Below, in pieces: positions 55,747 through 64,000 of a stretch of 64,000 bases of DNA. The notes beneath the pieces were generated by a model that was not told where the DNA came from, did no database searches, and saw nothing but the letters and a program-made list of their open reading frames with translations. Source of the stretch: Cognaticolwellia beringensis (lineage in GTDB: Bacteria > Pseudomonadota > Gammaproteobacteria > Enterobacterales > Alteromonadaceae); NCBI RefSeq assembly GCF_002076895.1, contig NZ_CP020465.1:1488001-1552000 (forward strand), read 5' to 3'. Position 1 is the first letter of the stretch, and each line of letters starts with the position of its first letter. The translations under genes were made by a program, and so were the position numbers.

Positions 55747-55783
55747 TTAATTTATTGAAACGCTAGCTTGTTCAATAAATTAA
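55747..55783. terminator. Long AT-rich hairpin between convergent genes, possible bidirectional terminator
   Basis: TTAATTTATTGAA (55747-55759) and TTCAATAAATTAA (55771-55783) form a perfect 13-bp stem with an 11-base loop, between the converging HD-GYP and M28 peptidase genes. There is no T tract and little GC, so it is a weak terminator at best. Confidence 0.5.
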
Positions 55784-55816
55784 TCTATCGGCTAATGATA
55801 TTTTATTCTCTATTTT

Positions 55817-57226
55817 CTACTTTCTGAAATCTACCATCGCTTGTGCAGCAAAATAGGCATACATCGTATAAATAGCCGTATTCACTTTCAGTGCTTCTGG
55901 TTCAACTTTGTCTAAAGTGTCATTTTCAGTATGGTGATAATCAAAGTAGTTAGAACCATCAGGTGAAAAGTTAATGCTCGGCATACCTGCATCACTTAAC
56001 GCACTCATATCTGATTGACCTTTCGCATTATTTTCTGGTGCTAACGCTACGCCCATTGGCGCCAAATATTGCGCTAGTTCACGTACGGCATTTAGCGATT
56101 GTGCGCCCACACCTGGCGTCATTTTATATATGCGACCTATACCAAAGTCCCATTCAGCGCCCATAACGTGAGCATTCATATCATCTTTATGCGCTTTAAC
56201 ATATTGCTTAGCGCCCAATAAACCCACTTCTTCAGCGGCGAATAAAATAACCCGAATAGTGCGTTTTGGACGTTTAGGGAGTTGTCCAATATGATGTGCT
56301 GCAGCCATTACCATACCAATACCTAAACCATCATCTAATGCCCCGGTACCAACATCCCAACTGTCTAAGTGAGCACCTAAAGAGACAATTTCATTTGGTA
56401 ATTCACTACCCGTAAATTCACCAATAACATTGGCTGAGGTTGCGACAACTTCAGCGTTAGTTTTAGCGGTCATGTTAAGGTACATACTGACTTCTTCACC
56501 ACGTTTCAGTTGATTTACTAATAAATCAGCATCAGGATTAGATAAGGCAGCTGCCGGAATTTTTTTAACCTCATCTTTATAGCGCATCACTCCGGTATGA
56601 GCCGTGCGATTATTGTCTGTGCCTACTGAGCGCATAATCAACGCTGAAGCGCCTTTTTGTGCAGCTACAACTGCACCACCTACACGGGTACCGACAGCAG
56701 GTCCATAACCATCACCATCAATATGTCGCTCCATTTGATAAGAAACGAAGGCTATCTTGCCATTAAGGCTGTTATCTGGTGCCGCTTTTAAGTCAGCCAA
56801 AGTTTCAAAGTGCGCAACCTTGGCTGTTAAACCTTCTTTAGACGTTCCTATGCTGCCGCCTAACGCTAAGATCACAACATCGTGTGGATATGGTGCAACA
56901 ATACGTGCTTTAGCTTCTCCACGTAACCAATAACTGCCGGTGACTTCTTCGGTCCATACTTTATCAAAGCCTAATGCTTTCATTTTATTTACGGCCCAAA
57001 CAATCGACTTTTTATCGCCTTCCGAACCCATCAAGCGGTGACCCACTTCTGTCGTTAACGACTCAATAAGTTGGTAAGATAAATCTGATTGTAGTGCGGT
57101 TGTTTTTAGCGCGTTTAATTGCGCTTGTTGGTCAGTGTTTAATTGTTGTGCTGAAGCAATAAAGCTACCTACGCTCATTAATACAGCTAAGTATGTACTG
57201 GCAATGAATTTGCTTTTCGAGATCAT
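55817..57226 (-). CDS. Secreted M28-family metallopeptidase with PA domain
   Basis: A 469-aa protein with a signal peptide (cleavage after about residue 26, IASAQ). A protease-associated domain (about 130-250) precedes or is inserted before the M28 core. Zinc ligands are visible: SLGAHLDSWDVG (His, Asp), DDGLG, FAAEEVGLLG (catalytic Glu) and DYHHTENDTLD (His). It is probably an exported aminopeptidase or carboxypeptidase releasing amino acids from peptides. The nearest well-known relatives are plasma glutamate carboxypeptidase-type enzymes. It is monocistronic. Confidence 0.88.
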   Translation of the reverse strand: MISKSKFIASTYLAVLMSVGSFIASAQQLNTDQQAQLNALKTTALQSDLSYQLIESLTTEVGHRLMGSEGDKKSIVWAVNKMKALGFDKVWTEEVTGSYWLRGEAKARIVAPYPHDVVILALGGSIGTSKEGLTAKVAHFETLADLKAAPDNSLNGKIAFVSYQMERHIDGDGYGPAVGTRVGGAVVAAQKGASALIMRSVGTDNNRTAHTGVMRYKDEVKKIPAAALSNPDADLLVNQLKRGEEVSMYLNMTAKTNAEVVATSANVIGEFTGSELPNEIVSLGAHLDSWDVGTGALDDGLGIGMVMAAAHHIGQLPKRPKRTIRVILFAAEEVGLLGAKQYVKAHKDDMNAHVMGAEWDFGIGRIYKMTPGVGAQSLNAVRELAQYLAPMGVALAPENNAKGQSDMSALSDAGMPSINFSPDGSNYFDYHHTENDTLDKVEPEALKVNTAIYTMYAYFAAQAMVDFRK

Positions 57227-57474
57227 GTTCTTCCTTAAATCAATTATTTTTCTTTATTTTGTCATTGTCGCTAAGTATCTATAAAAGGTAATTAACTTGC
57301 AATAAATTCTCCGGTGTTAGGTAATATCGCTAATAACAAATATTTAACAACTGTAAAGATATACTGCCCTTTAGAATTTCAATAAAAAACTGTAGCCCTA
57401 AAATTGTAGGTTTTTATATTAAACTACCTATTGCTATATTCACTTACTTTACATCGGATTAATTGGCGATCAAA

Positions 57475-57497
57475 AAAGCCGACATCAAGTCGGCTTT
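57475..57497 (-). terminator. Rho-independent terminator after erpA
   Basis: AAAGCCGAC and GTCGGCTTT form a perfect 9-bp stem with a 5-base loop 20 bp after the erpA stop. On the minus strand it continues into a T tract (57472-57477). Confidence 0.93.
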
Positions 57498-57516
57498 CAT
57501 TTACGCTAAATGTCGA

Positions 57517-57867
57517 TTAAATCGAAAAAGAAGAACCACAACCACAGGTTGTTGTCGCATTTGGATTGTTAACCAAGAAACGACTGCCTTCTAAGCCTTC
57601 AATATAATCAACTTCACCGTCAACTAAATACTGTAAACTCATCGGATCAATCACCATAGTGACGCCTTGTTTTTCTATCGTCATATCGCCGTCATTGACT
57701 TTTTCATCGAAAGTAAAACCATACGAAAAGCCAGAGCAGCCACCACCTGTAACGTAAACACGTAATTTCAAGTCTGGGTTTTCTTCTTCCGTGATCAACG
57801 ACAATACTTTAGTCGCCGCAGCGTCAGAAAATTTAATAGGTAATTCAGGATTTGACATAAAACTCAA
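57517..57867 (-). CDS. erpA: Iron-sulfur cluster insertion protein ErpA
   Basis: A 116-aa A-type carrier: [13 protein letters not shown] near the start, [16 protein letters not shown] (first cluster cysteine) and [11 protein letters not shown] (the C-terminal Cys-x-Cys). The length matches ErpA. It delivers Fe-S clusters to enzymes such as IspG. It lies downstream of the DUF6776-like gene and before a strong terminator. Confidence 0.95.
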   Translation of the reverse strand: MSFMSNPELPIKFSDAAATKVLSLITEEENPDLKLRVYVTGGGCSGFSYGFTFDEKVNDGDMTIEKQGVTMVIDPMSLQYLVDGEVDYIEGLEGSRFLVNNPNATTTCGCGSSFSI

Positions 57868-57922
57868 CTTAAAACGGATTAACTAGGGCAATTATCTTAA
57901 ACTTGACTGTTTTAGTCAAGTA

Positions 57923-58666
57923 TTATGGCTGACTCTGCGTAATATTATCAACACTTTTCAGCCATGGATAACTATGATCGATACGGTTATATTTTTGCCA
58001 CTTACTTTTTGGCAGTATTGCGGCGACATTAATGGTTTCAGGAATAAAATTATCCGGTAAGGTTAATTCACCCGATATAATTTGAAAGTACTGAAAACTA
58101 AAAGATAGATCTTTTTTATCTGCCGTCGAAAGCTCAGATAAGGCAATGCTGGTTGGCTTATTATTTAAACTGCCGGTAATAGAAAGTTCGATATAACCTT
58201 TTGCATAACGCTTGCGCAATAACTGTTGCACCAATACCACTTGAAAACGGTAATGCGCAGGACTTTCAGACTTAGTCAGGTTCACACCGTCAATCACCAA
58301 GCCATTCGCTTGCTTTTCAGGTGCCATAACCTTTTCATAAAAGGCGAGCTCCTTTTTGACTTGAAAATGCTCTTGTTCAATTGACTTTAAGGTTTGCTGG
58401 CTACGTGTATTAGCCATACGTTCAACTTCAAGCTCAACTTCTAAGGTATTTATGCGCTGAGTCTTCTCAACTAATTGCTGATAGATAAAGTCTAAGCGTG
58501 TTTGTTGTTGTGCTAAAGTCTGCGTTTGATAGCCATGATAAAAATTACCCAAGCGATAACCACAGAATAATAAAACGGCGACTATGACCAAGAGTAAAAT
58601 TGCCGAACTAAATGTTCCTAAGCGCTTTACGACGGTGCTGAAATTTATTTTTGCTAACCAATTCAT
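57923..58666 (-). CDS. DUF6776-like inner-membrane protein with coiled coil
   Basis: A 247-aa protein with one N-terminal transmembrane helix (AILLLVIVAVLLFCGYRLG, about 19-38), a coiled coil (QQQTRLDFIYQQLVEKTQRINTLEVELEVERMANTRSQQTLKSIEQEH) and a C-terminal beta-rich domain (HYRFQVVLVQQLLRKRYAKGYIELSITG). This resembles a conserved gamma-proteobacterial family that I know as DUF6776; function unknown. It is often found next to erpA. The topology suggests a periplasmic C-terminal domain. Confidence 0.75.
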   Translation of the reverse strand: MNWLAKINFSTVVKRLGTFSSAILLLVIVAVLLFCGYRLGNFYHGYQTQTLAQQQTRLDFIYQQLVEKTQRINTLEVELEVERMANTRSQQTLKSIEQEHFQVKKELAFYEKVMAPEKQANGLVIDGVNLTKSESPAHYRFQVVLVQQLLRKRYAKGYIELSITGSLNNKPTSIALSELSTADKKDLSFSFQYFQIISGELTLPDNFIPETINVAAILPKSKWQKYNRIDHSYPWLKSVDNITQSQP

Positions 58667-58725
58667 TTGAAAAGTATTATGATATCCAGAATGTCTGTAA
58701 ATATGTCCAATAAAAATAACTCAAT

Positions 58726-60414
58726 ATGAAGACAATAACCCAGCTAAAAAAGCGCCTTGCTCTTCCACAAACATCCTGGCAACTATGTTTACTAGCGGCT
58801 ATTGGAGGTTTTGCATCGGCGATGCTGGTTGTGCTATTCATTTTCACCATTGAAGGCGTTCAGTCATTTTTCCTGAGCGAAAAAGACGACTATAGCAGCT
58901 TAACCCCTTTAAGTCGTTTCCAATTACCAATAATTGGCGCTATCGTTATTCTCTTCTTTGCCTGGCTTACCGGTTACAAGTATATACGCAGTGGTATTCC
59001 TTTTGTTTTACATCGCTTAAAAATTGCTAATGGCGTTATGCCTTTTCGTAACACTGTTAATCAATTCATGGGGAGTGCAGTCGCACTTATCGCAGGCTTT
59101 TCTGTTGGAAGAGAAGGCCCCGCGGTGCACTTAGGTGCTGCGTGTACTAGTTATATTGGTAATAAATTAAATTTACCTTATAACGCTATTCGTAGTTTAA
59201 GTGCTTGCGGTATTGCCGCGGGTATTGCCGCTTGTTTCAATACCCCCATTGCCGCCGTTTTGTTCGTGATGGAAGTCATATTAAGAGAATACAAAGTCCA
59301 TATTTTTATTCCGGTGATGATTGCGGCTATTGTCGGTTCGATGACTACGAGTACTATTTTTGGTCCCACCCATGAGTTCGGTCATTTTACTGCTATTACT
59401 ATAAACACTGATCATTATCTTGCCTTGGCTTTACTCGGCATTGTGCTGGGCTTCTTTGCCTTTATTTTTAATCGTTATTTAATCTTGGTGATCAAACACA
59501 GTGCCCCGTTTCATATTGTGTCGCGAATACTTACAGCGGCTATTATTACTGGCGCTCTAGGCTATGCGGCACCTTACGCTATGGGCACCGATTTAAGTGC
59601 GATTAATTTTTCATTGCAAAACAACTTTCAGTTGCAATTACTCCTTGGCTTGTTAGTAGCAAAAGTGCTTATGACTATTTTTGCCCTAGGTCTTGGAATA
59701 CCTGGCGGTATTATTGGCCCTATACTCGGCATTGGCGCTATCGCTGGTATCTGCGGTTCTGTCATTACATCGTACTTTATGACTGGCGACATATCTGCCA
59801 GTGATTTTGCTTTGATGGGGATGGCAGGTTTTATGGCTGCCACGCTCAATGCACCATTAGCTGCCCTTCTTTGTGTCGTAGAATTATCTGATCAAATAGA
59901 GATAATTGTCCCTGCTATGATTGTTATCACCAGTGCTTGTGTTTTTTCCGGGCAATTTTTTGGTAATCGCTCTATTTTCATTATGCAGTTGGAAGTTCAG
60001 GGACTCCCCTACCGTCGACCGCCGATAGAAAAATCGTTACAACGCATCGGGGTAATTGGCGTAATGGATGAAAATATTACGCTATTACATAAAGCTACTG
60101 ATGAAACTATTACCACGGCCTTAATAAACCAAAATCCCCAAGATAACGTGATCTGCAAAATAACCAGTACAGATAACCAAACAGAATTTATTTTTTATCA
60201 GCAAAGCCAGGCAAAAATTGATGATGTGCCCACGATAGAGAAACATACGCTGATCCCACTTTCTAGCCAATCGACACTGGCTGAAGCTTATTTATTATTG
60301 GTTAAAACTAGGGCAGGAGGTGTTTACATATATCAAGATAATCCCGATGAAATTATGGGTATAATATCTTTTGACTATATTCGCTCATATTTATTGAAAG
60401 GAAATACCTATTAA
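58726..60414 (+). CDS. ClC-family chloride channel/transporter
   Basis: A 562-aa ClC protein with 10 or more membrane helices. The selectivity-filter motifs are visible: SVGREGPAVHLGAA, LGIPGGIIGP and NAPLAALLCVVEL. The GREGP glutamate (gating/proton) is present. A C-terminal cytoplasmic region of about 130 residues ends in one CBS-like segment (LIPLSSQSTLAEAYLLLVKTRAGGVYIYQ ... IMGIISFDYIRSYL). It may be a chloride/proton exchanger or a fluoride-independent channel of this group; the sequence does not decide. Its stop overlaps hemJ (TAATG). Confidence 0.9.
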   Translation: MKTITQLKKRLALPQTSWQLCLLAAIGGFASAMLVVLFIFTIEGVQSFFLSEKDDYSSLTPLSRFQLPIIGAIVILFFAWLTGYKYIRSGIPFVLHRLKIANGVMPFRNTVNQFMGSAVALIAGFSVGREGPAVHLGAACTSYIGNKLNLPYNAIRSLSACGIAAGIAACFNTPIAAVLFVMEVILREYKVHIFIPVMIAAIVGSMTTSTIFGPTHEFGHFTAITINTDHYLALALLGIVLGFFAFIFNRYLILVIKHSAPFHIVSRILTAAIITGALGYAAPYAMGTDLSAINFSLQNNFQLQLLLGLLVAKVLMTIFALGLGIPGGIIGPILGIGAIAGICGSVITSYFMTGDISASDFALMGMAGFMAATLNAPLAALLCVVELSDQIEIIVPAMIVITSACVFSGQFFGNRSIFIMQLEVQGLPYRRPPIEKSLQRIGVIGVMDENITLLHKATDETITTALINQNPQDNVICKITSTDNQTEFIFYQQSQAKIDDVPTIEKHTLIPLSSQSTLAEAYLLLVKTRAGGVYIYQDNPDEIMGIISFDYIRSYLLKGNTY

Positions 60415-60845
60415 TGACTACCATCCTTTGGCTTAAAGCATTTCATGTGATTTTTATGGTGGCATGGTTTGCGGGTATTTTTTATTTACCGCGTATTTTT
60501 GTCAATCATGCTGAATCTTCTGAGCCGCTTGTCCATCAACATCTCAAGGGCATGGAGCGACGCTTACTTTATTTTGTTACCCCCTTTGCCCTTTTCACTG
60601 TGCTTTTAGGTATCGCGATTATTTATCAATATGGTTATCCATGGTTTGTTGCGGCAAAATGGCTACACATTAAAATAACGTTAGTGATTTTATTGCTCTT
60701 TTACCATGGCTATTGTTTTAAACTCGTCAAAACATTTGCCGCTGATAAAAACACCCGTTCAGGGAAGTTTTACCGGATTTTCAACGAAATACCTGTGATA
60801 ATACTATTCATTGTCATTATATTAGCCTACGTAAAACCGTTCTAA
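60414..60845 (+). CDS. hemJ: Protoporphyrinogen IX oxidase HemJ
   Basis: A 143-aa integral membrane protein with four helices. It has the HemJ family histidine in KAFHVIFMVAWFAGIFYLPRIFVNH, GMERRLLYFVTPFA, and the second conserved region AKWLHIKITLVILLLFYHGYCFK. HemJ converts protoporphyrinogen IX to protoporphyrin IX in heme synthesis. It is coupled to the ClC gene by a 1-bp overlap. hemL, another heme gene, lies 1.3 kb further on. Confidence 0.9.
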   Translation: MTTILWLKAFHVIFMVAWFAGIFYLPRIFVNHAESSEPLVHQHLKGMERRLLYFVTPFALFTVLLGIAIIYQYGYPWFVAAKWLHIKITLVILLLFYHGYCFKLVKTFAADKNTRSGKFYRIFNEIPVIILFIVIILAYVKPF

Positions 60846-61046
60846 TATCTTCATTGAAAATACGGCAATATTCTTAATTCAAATGAGAGAATACGTTCTC
60901 AGCATTCAACTTTTGTGCTATATTTCGCAACAATTTTTCGCTGCTAATTAAAAACGGCAGCCCACTATTTAATATAATGAAAATGAAAGTATCAATCTGG
61001 TGCTTAACTTACCTTGGTAATGATTTTTATAATTTAGGTATTATCT

Positions 61047-62057
61047 ATGATGAAATTTGAAGGGAACCATATCTTGTCTGTATCGCAGTTTGATAGAGAG
61101 AGTATTTCCCGTATTTTAGAGATTTCAACGTTAATGGCGCCTTACGCCATGCGAAAAAAGCGCTGCCATGTCCTCGATGGTGCAATATTAAGTAATTTAT
61201 TTTTTGAGCCCAGCACTCGCACACGCGTTAGCTTTGGTACTGCGTTTAATTTATTGGGTGGTTTTGTCAGAGAAACCGTCGGACAAGAAAATTCTTCCTT
61301 GTCAAAAGGCGAATCGTTATTTGACACCGCGCGTGTGATTAGTGGATATTCTGACGTAATTGCTATGCGCCATCCCACCATGCACTCAGTGGCTGACTTT
61401 GCTAAAGGTAGTAGTGTACCTGTGATCAATGGTGGCGATGGTGCTAACGAACATCCAACCCAAGCGTTACTTGATTTATTTACTATTCAGTCAGAAATGG
61501 CGCGCTACGATATGGGACTAGATGGCTTAAACATTGTGTTAATGGGCGATCTTAAACATGGTAGAACAGTACACTCACTGTCAAAATTAATCAGCTTATA
61601 CAACAACATCAAAGTCACTATGATTGCTCCCACGGCATTACAAATGCCTGACAGCGTGGTTAGCACTTTGACCGATGCTGGTCATGAAGTGGTGATTACC
61701 GATAAAATTGAAGGCAATTTAGCCTGCGATGTAATATATCAAACACGGATTCAACAAGAGCGATTCGCGAGTAAAGATGAAGCTGACTTATATCGTGGTC
61801 ACTTTAGTTTAAATCGAAAAATCTATCAGCAATATTGTCACGAACATACCGTAATAATGCACCCATTACCACGCGATTCTCGTGCTGAAGCGAATGAACT
61901 AGATATCGATTTAAATGACTTAGATAATTTAGCCATATTCCGCCAAGCGCAAAATGGTGTCCTAGTACGTATGGCATTATTCGCCCTAAGTTTAGGCGTT
62001 GAAAGCAGACTTAGCCATTATGAAAAGCCTGTCACCTGGTACACTAATAAATACTAA
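61047..62057 (+). CDS. pyrB: Aspartate carbamoyltransferase
   Basis: A 336-aa ATCase catalytic chain: FFEPSTRTRVSF holds the carbamoyl-phosphate-binding STRTR, ENSSLSKGESLFDTARV the lysine loop, GANEHPTQALLDLFTI the aspartate region, and VIMHPLPRD the C-terminal site. It is longer than the 306-311-aa E. coli type, and no pyrI regulatory gene follows; hemL does. It thus belongs to the longer pyrB group seen in marine gamma-proteobacteria. It catalyses the first committed step of pyrimidine synthesis. The 200-bp upstream region contains a small hairpin (60887-60900). Confidence 0.9.
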   Translation: MMKFEGNHILSVSQFDRESISRILEISTLMAPYAMRKKRCHVLDGAILSNLFFEPSTRTRVSFGTAFNLLGGFVRETVGQENSSLSKGESLFDTARVISGYSDVIAMRHPTMHSVADFAKGSSVPVINGGDGANEHPTQALLDLFTIQSEMARYDMGLDGLNIVLMGDLKHGRTVHSLSKLISLYNNIKVTMIAPTALQMPDSVVSTLTDAGHEVVITDKIEGNLACDVIYQTRIQQERFASKDEADLYRGHFSLNRKIYQQYCHEHTVIMHPLPRDSRAEANELDIDLNDLDNLAIFRQAQNGVLVRMALFALSLGVESRLSHYEKPVTWYTNKY

Positions 62058-62102
62058 TTTTAACCTCAACAGTTAGGTTATGTTAACAACGAGTAGAACA
62101 TT

Positions 62103-63386
62103 ATGACGAAAAATTCACAGCAATTATTTAATGAAGCCCAAGATGTTATTCCTGGTGGCGTAAACTCACCTGTACGCGCCTTTAATAGTGTTGGCGGCAC
62201 ACCATTGTTTATCAAAAAAGCACAAGGTGCTTATATTTTTGATGCAGAAGATAAAAAGTATGTCGATTATGTTGGTTCATGGGGCCCAATGATTTTAGGT
62301 CATAATCACCCAGCAATTCTCGAAGCCGTGATTGAAACTGCACAAAATGGTCTTAGCTTCGGTGCTCCCACTGAACTTGAAATAACCATGGCTGAAAAAG
62401 TACGTGAAATTGTTCCATCAATGGAAAGATTACGTATGGTCAGCTCTGGCACTGAAGCAACCATGAGTGCCATTCGATTGGCACGTGGCTTTACCGGTCG
62501 TGACAAAATATTAAAATTTGAAGGTTGTTATCACGGTCATGCTGACTCTTTACTGGTAAAAGCTGGCTCTGGCATGTTGACCATGGGCGTTCCAAGCTCG
62601 CCTGGTATCCCAGAAGACGTTGCTAAGCACACCTTAACGGTCAGCTTTAACAATATTGATGAAGTAAAAGAAATTTTTGAAAAAATTGGTGATGAAATCG
62701 CCTGTATTATTGTAGAACCCGTCGCGGGTAACATGAACTGTATTCCTCCGGTTGCCGGTTTCTTGGAAGGATTACGCGATATTTGTGATCAGTATAATAG
62801 CGTCTTAATTTTTGATGAAGTCATGACAGGGTTTCGTGTGGCATTAGGCGGTGCACAAGCGCATTACAACATAGTGCCAGATTTAACTACGTTAGGTAAA
62901 GTAATTGGTGGTGGTATGCCGGTTGGTGCTTTTGGTGGTAAAAAAGAAATCATGGACTACATTGCGCCTGTTGGTCCGGTTTATCAAGCCGGTACGTTAT
63001 CAGGCAACCCTATTGCTATGGCAGCGGGTTTAGCGTCATTAACCGAGCTTTGTAAGGGAAATAAGCATCAACAACTTAGCGATGCAACAGAAAAGCTTGC
63101 GATGGGTTTAAAAGCCGCCGCAGAGCGTAATGGCGTTTCATTAGCGATTAATTATGTGGGTGCTATGTTTGGATTCTTCTTCACCGAGGAAGAAAATATT
63201 ACTTGTTTTGCACAAGCAACTGCCTGTGATGGCGATAAGTTCAATCGCTTCTTTCATTTGATGTTAGAAGAAGGTGTTTACCTTGCTCCCTCATCATTTG
63301 AAGCAGGCTTTGTATCAACTGCACATGGCGATGCAGAAATTGAATTTACCTTAGCTGCAGCAGATCGTTGTTTCGCTAAACTATAA
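62103..63386 (+). CDS. hemL: Glutamate-1-semialdehyde 2,1-aminomutase
   Basis: A 427-aa PLP enzyme. [27 protein letters not shown] and the cofactor lysine in [20 protein letters not shown] (about residue 265) are all present, and the length is standard. It makes 5-aminolevulinate for tetrapyrrole synthesis. It lies 45 bp after pyrB, followed by a bidirectional terminator. Confidence 0.97.
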   Translation: MTKNSQQLFNEAQDVIPGGVNSPVRAFNSVGGTPLFIKKAQGAYIFDAEDKKYVDYVGSWGPMILGHNHPAILEAVIETAQNGLSFGAPTELEITMAEKVREIVPSMERLRMVSSGTEATMSAIRLARGFTGRDKILKFEGCYHGHADSLLVKAGSGMLTMGVPSSPGIPEDVAKHTLTVSFNNIDEVKEIFEKIGDEIACIIVEPVAGNMNCIPPVAGFLEGLRDICDQYNSVLIFDEVMTGFRVALGGAQAHYNIVPDLTTLGKVIGGGMPVGAFGGKKEIMDYIAPVGPVYQAGTLSGNPIAMAAGLASLTELCKGNKHQQLSDATEKLAMGLKAAAERNGVSLAINYVGAMFGFFFTEEENITCFAQATACDGDKFNRFFHLMLEEGVYLAPSSFEAGFVSTAHGDAEIEFTLAAADRCFAKL

Positions 63387-63418
63387 ACGTTTTTATTAGT
63401 TTTCGAGCAACAAAAAAA

Positions 63419-63437
63419 GGTAAGCATAATGCTTACC
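63419..63437. terminator. Bidirectional terminator between hemL and sspB
   Basis: GGTAAGC / GCTTACC form a 7-bp stem with a 5-base loop, preceded by seven A and followed by six T, so it can end both converging transcripts. Confidence 0.92.
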
Positions 63438-63463
63438 TTTTTTAATATCTAAACTTTAACGGC

Positions 63464-63949
63464 TTAGTCTTGTTTGTTTTTTACAACCGACAGGCTAGGC
63501 TTTTTCGCTTTTGATGCTTGAGCACTTTTCTTTTCACCTGAAGTTTTCACTTTGCTGTCTACTGCTTTCACTGAAGACATTTTCGCAGGTGCTTTTTCTG
63601 GTGCTTCAACAATATCACCTTGCTCAGGATGCTCTATCGCTAGCGATGTACCAGCACCATTTTCTTTAGCATAAATAGCGCCAACAGCGCCATAAGGCAC
63701 GCTCATATTTTCAAGCTTACCGCCAAAACGCGCACTAAGTTCGATTGTATCTTCACCCATTGCAATACTACCAACAGCGGATAAAGAAACATTTAACACG
63801 ATTTGACCGTCATTAACATAAGACATTGGCACCATAACACCATAAACATTCACATCAACAACAATGTAAGGTGTTAAACCATTATCAGAAATCCAGTCAT
63901 AGAAAGCCTTAACAATATAAGGCTTAGTTGATGTCATATCGCTTGTCAT
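63464..63949 (-). CDS. sspB: ClpXP adaptor / stringent starvation protein B
   Basis: A 161-aa protein: STKPYIVKAFYDWISDNGLTPYIVVDV at the N-terminus, FGGKLENMSVPYGAVGAIYAKENGAG in the substrate-binding domain, and a flexible charged tail ending in a short conserved ClpX-binding segment (PSLSVVKNKQ). It delivers ssrA-tagged proteins to ClpXP. It follows sspA on the same strand. The true start may be Met5. Confidence 0.95.
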   Translation of the reverse strand: MTSDMTSTKPYIVKAFYDWISDNGLTPYIVVDVNVYGVMVPMSYVNDGQIVLNVSLSAVGSIAMGEDTIELSARFGGKLENMSVPYGAVGAIYAKENGAGTSLAIEHPEQGDIVEAPEKAPAKMSSVKAVDSKVKTSGEKKSAQASKAKKPSLSVVKNKQD

Positions 63950-63960
63950 GAGTTAGATCT

Positions 63961-64000
63961 TTAAACCGGTGCGCCAAAGCGAAGTTCACGCTCGGACTCA
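63961..64000 (-). CDS. sspA: Stringent starvation protein A, C-terminal end only
   Basis: The last 12 codons read SERELRFGAPV and stop, the typical SspA C-terminus. The gene is cut by the window edge. It lies 11 bp upstream of sspB, as in the usual sspAB operon. SspA is an RNA-polymerase-associated GST-fold protein. Confidence 0.85.
   Translation of the reverse strand, partial: ESERELRFGAPV

Noticed and set aside
60887..60900. GAGAA-TACG-TTCTC hairpin upstream of pyrB, considered as a pyrimidine attenuator
   Set aside because: The stem has only 5 bp, there is no T tract, and no leader peptide or antiterminator partner was seen.
1..64000. Search by eye for CRISPR arrays, tRNA genes, rRNA genes and retron-like elements
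   Set aside because: No regularly spaced repeats, cloverleaf sequences, rRNA segments or reverse transcriptase frames were seen.

Overview
ORGANISM. The window looks like a marine gammaproteobacterial chromosome, most likely Alteromonadales and close to Colwellia or Thalassotalea. The core genes support this: an MSHA pilus biogenesis operon (mshI to mshE), MotX of the sodium-driven polar flagellum, rpsF-priB-rpsR-rplI, rlmB, rnr, erpA, a ClC transporter with hemJ, pyrB, hemL and sspB/sspA. The DNA is AT-rich throughout. No tRNA, rRNA or CRISPR array was recognised.

REGION 1 (1 to ~37800): the right-hand part of a defence-loaded integrative element whose left end lies outside the window. In order it holds: a relic of a P2-type replication gene; a tight three-gene operon (DUF262 protein, DUF3696-type ATPase, protein ending in a Gp49/RelE-like toxin domain); a lone trypsin-like peptidase; an intact IS66-family insertion with a perfect 8-bp target duplication, which has cut the 3' end off an SF2 helicase gene; that helicase operon, divergent from a small controller-type XRE regulator across four overlapping C-box-like operators; a complete type I BREX operon (brxR, brxA, brxB, brxC, pglX, pglZ, brxL) with three extra genes between pglX and pglZ (radical SAM protein, 131-aa protein, 1366-aa nuclease-like STAND NTPase) and one unrecognised gene after brxL; a small winged-helix-type protein with three upstream operators; and a four-gene recombination module (three tyrosine recombinases plus a small accessory protein) like those of strand-biased circularizing elements and Tn554 relatives.

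REGION 2 (~37800 to 45590): the MSHA operon on the minus strand. The element has inserted into mshE, the assembly ATPase gene. The copy here stops inside the tetracysteine zinc motif, so the pilus is probably not assembled unless the missing 3' part is restored.

REGION 3 (45600 to 64000): ordinary core genes. They are a PLP enzyme, the S6/PriB/S18/L9 operon with a candidate autoregulatory leader and a clear terminator, rlmB, rnr, motX, a GGDEF gene followed by an HD-GYP gene, an M28 peptidase, erpA, a DUF6776-like membrane protein, a ClC protein with hemJ, pyrB, hemL, sspB and the last codons of sspA.

The most promising novelty is the three-gene insert translationally linked into the BREX operon. 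Next are the DUF262/ATPase/Gp49 operon and the controller-regulated helicase operon inactivated by IS66.
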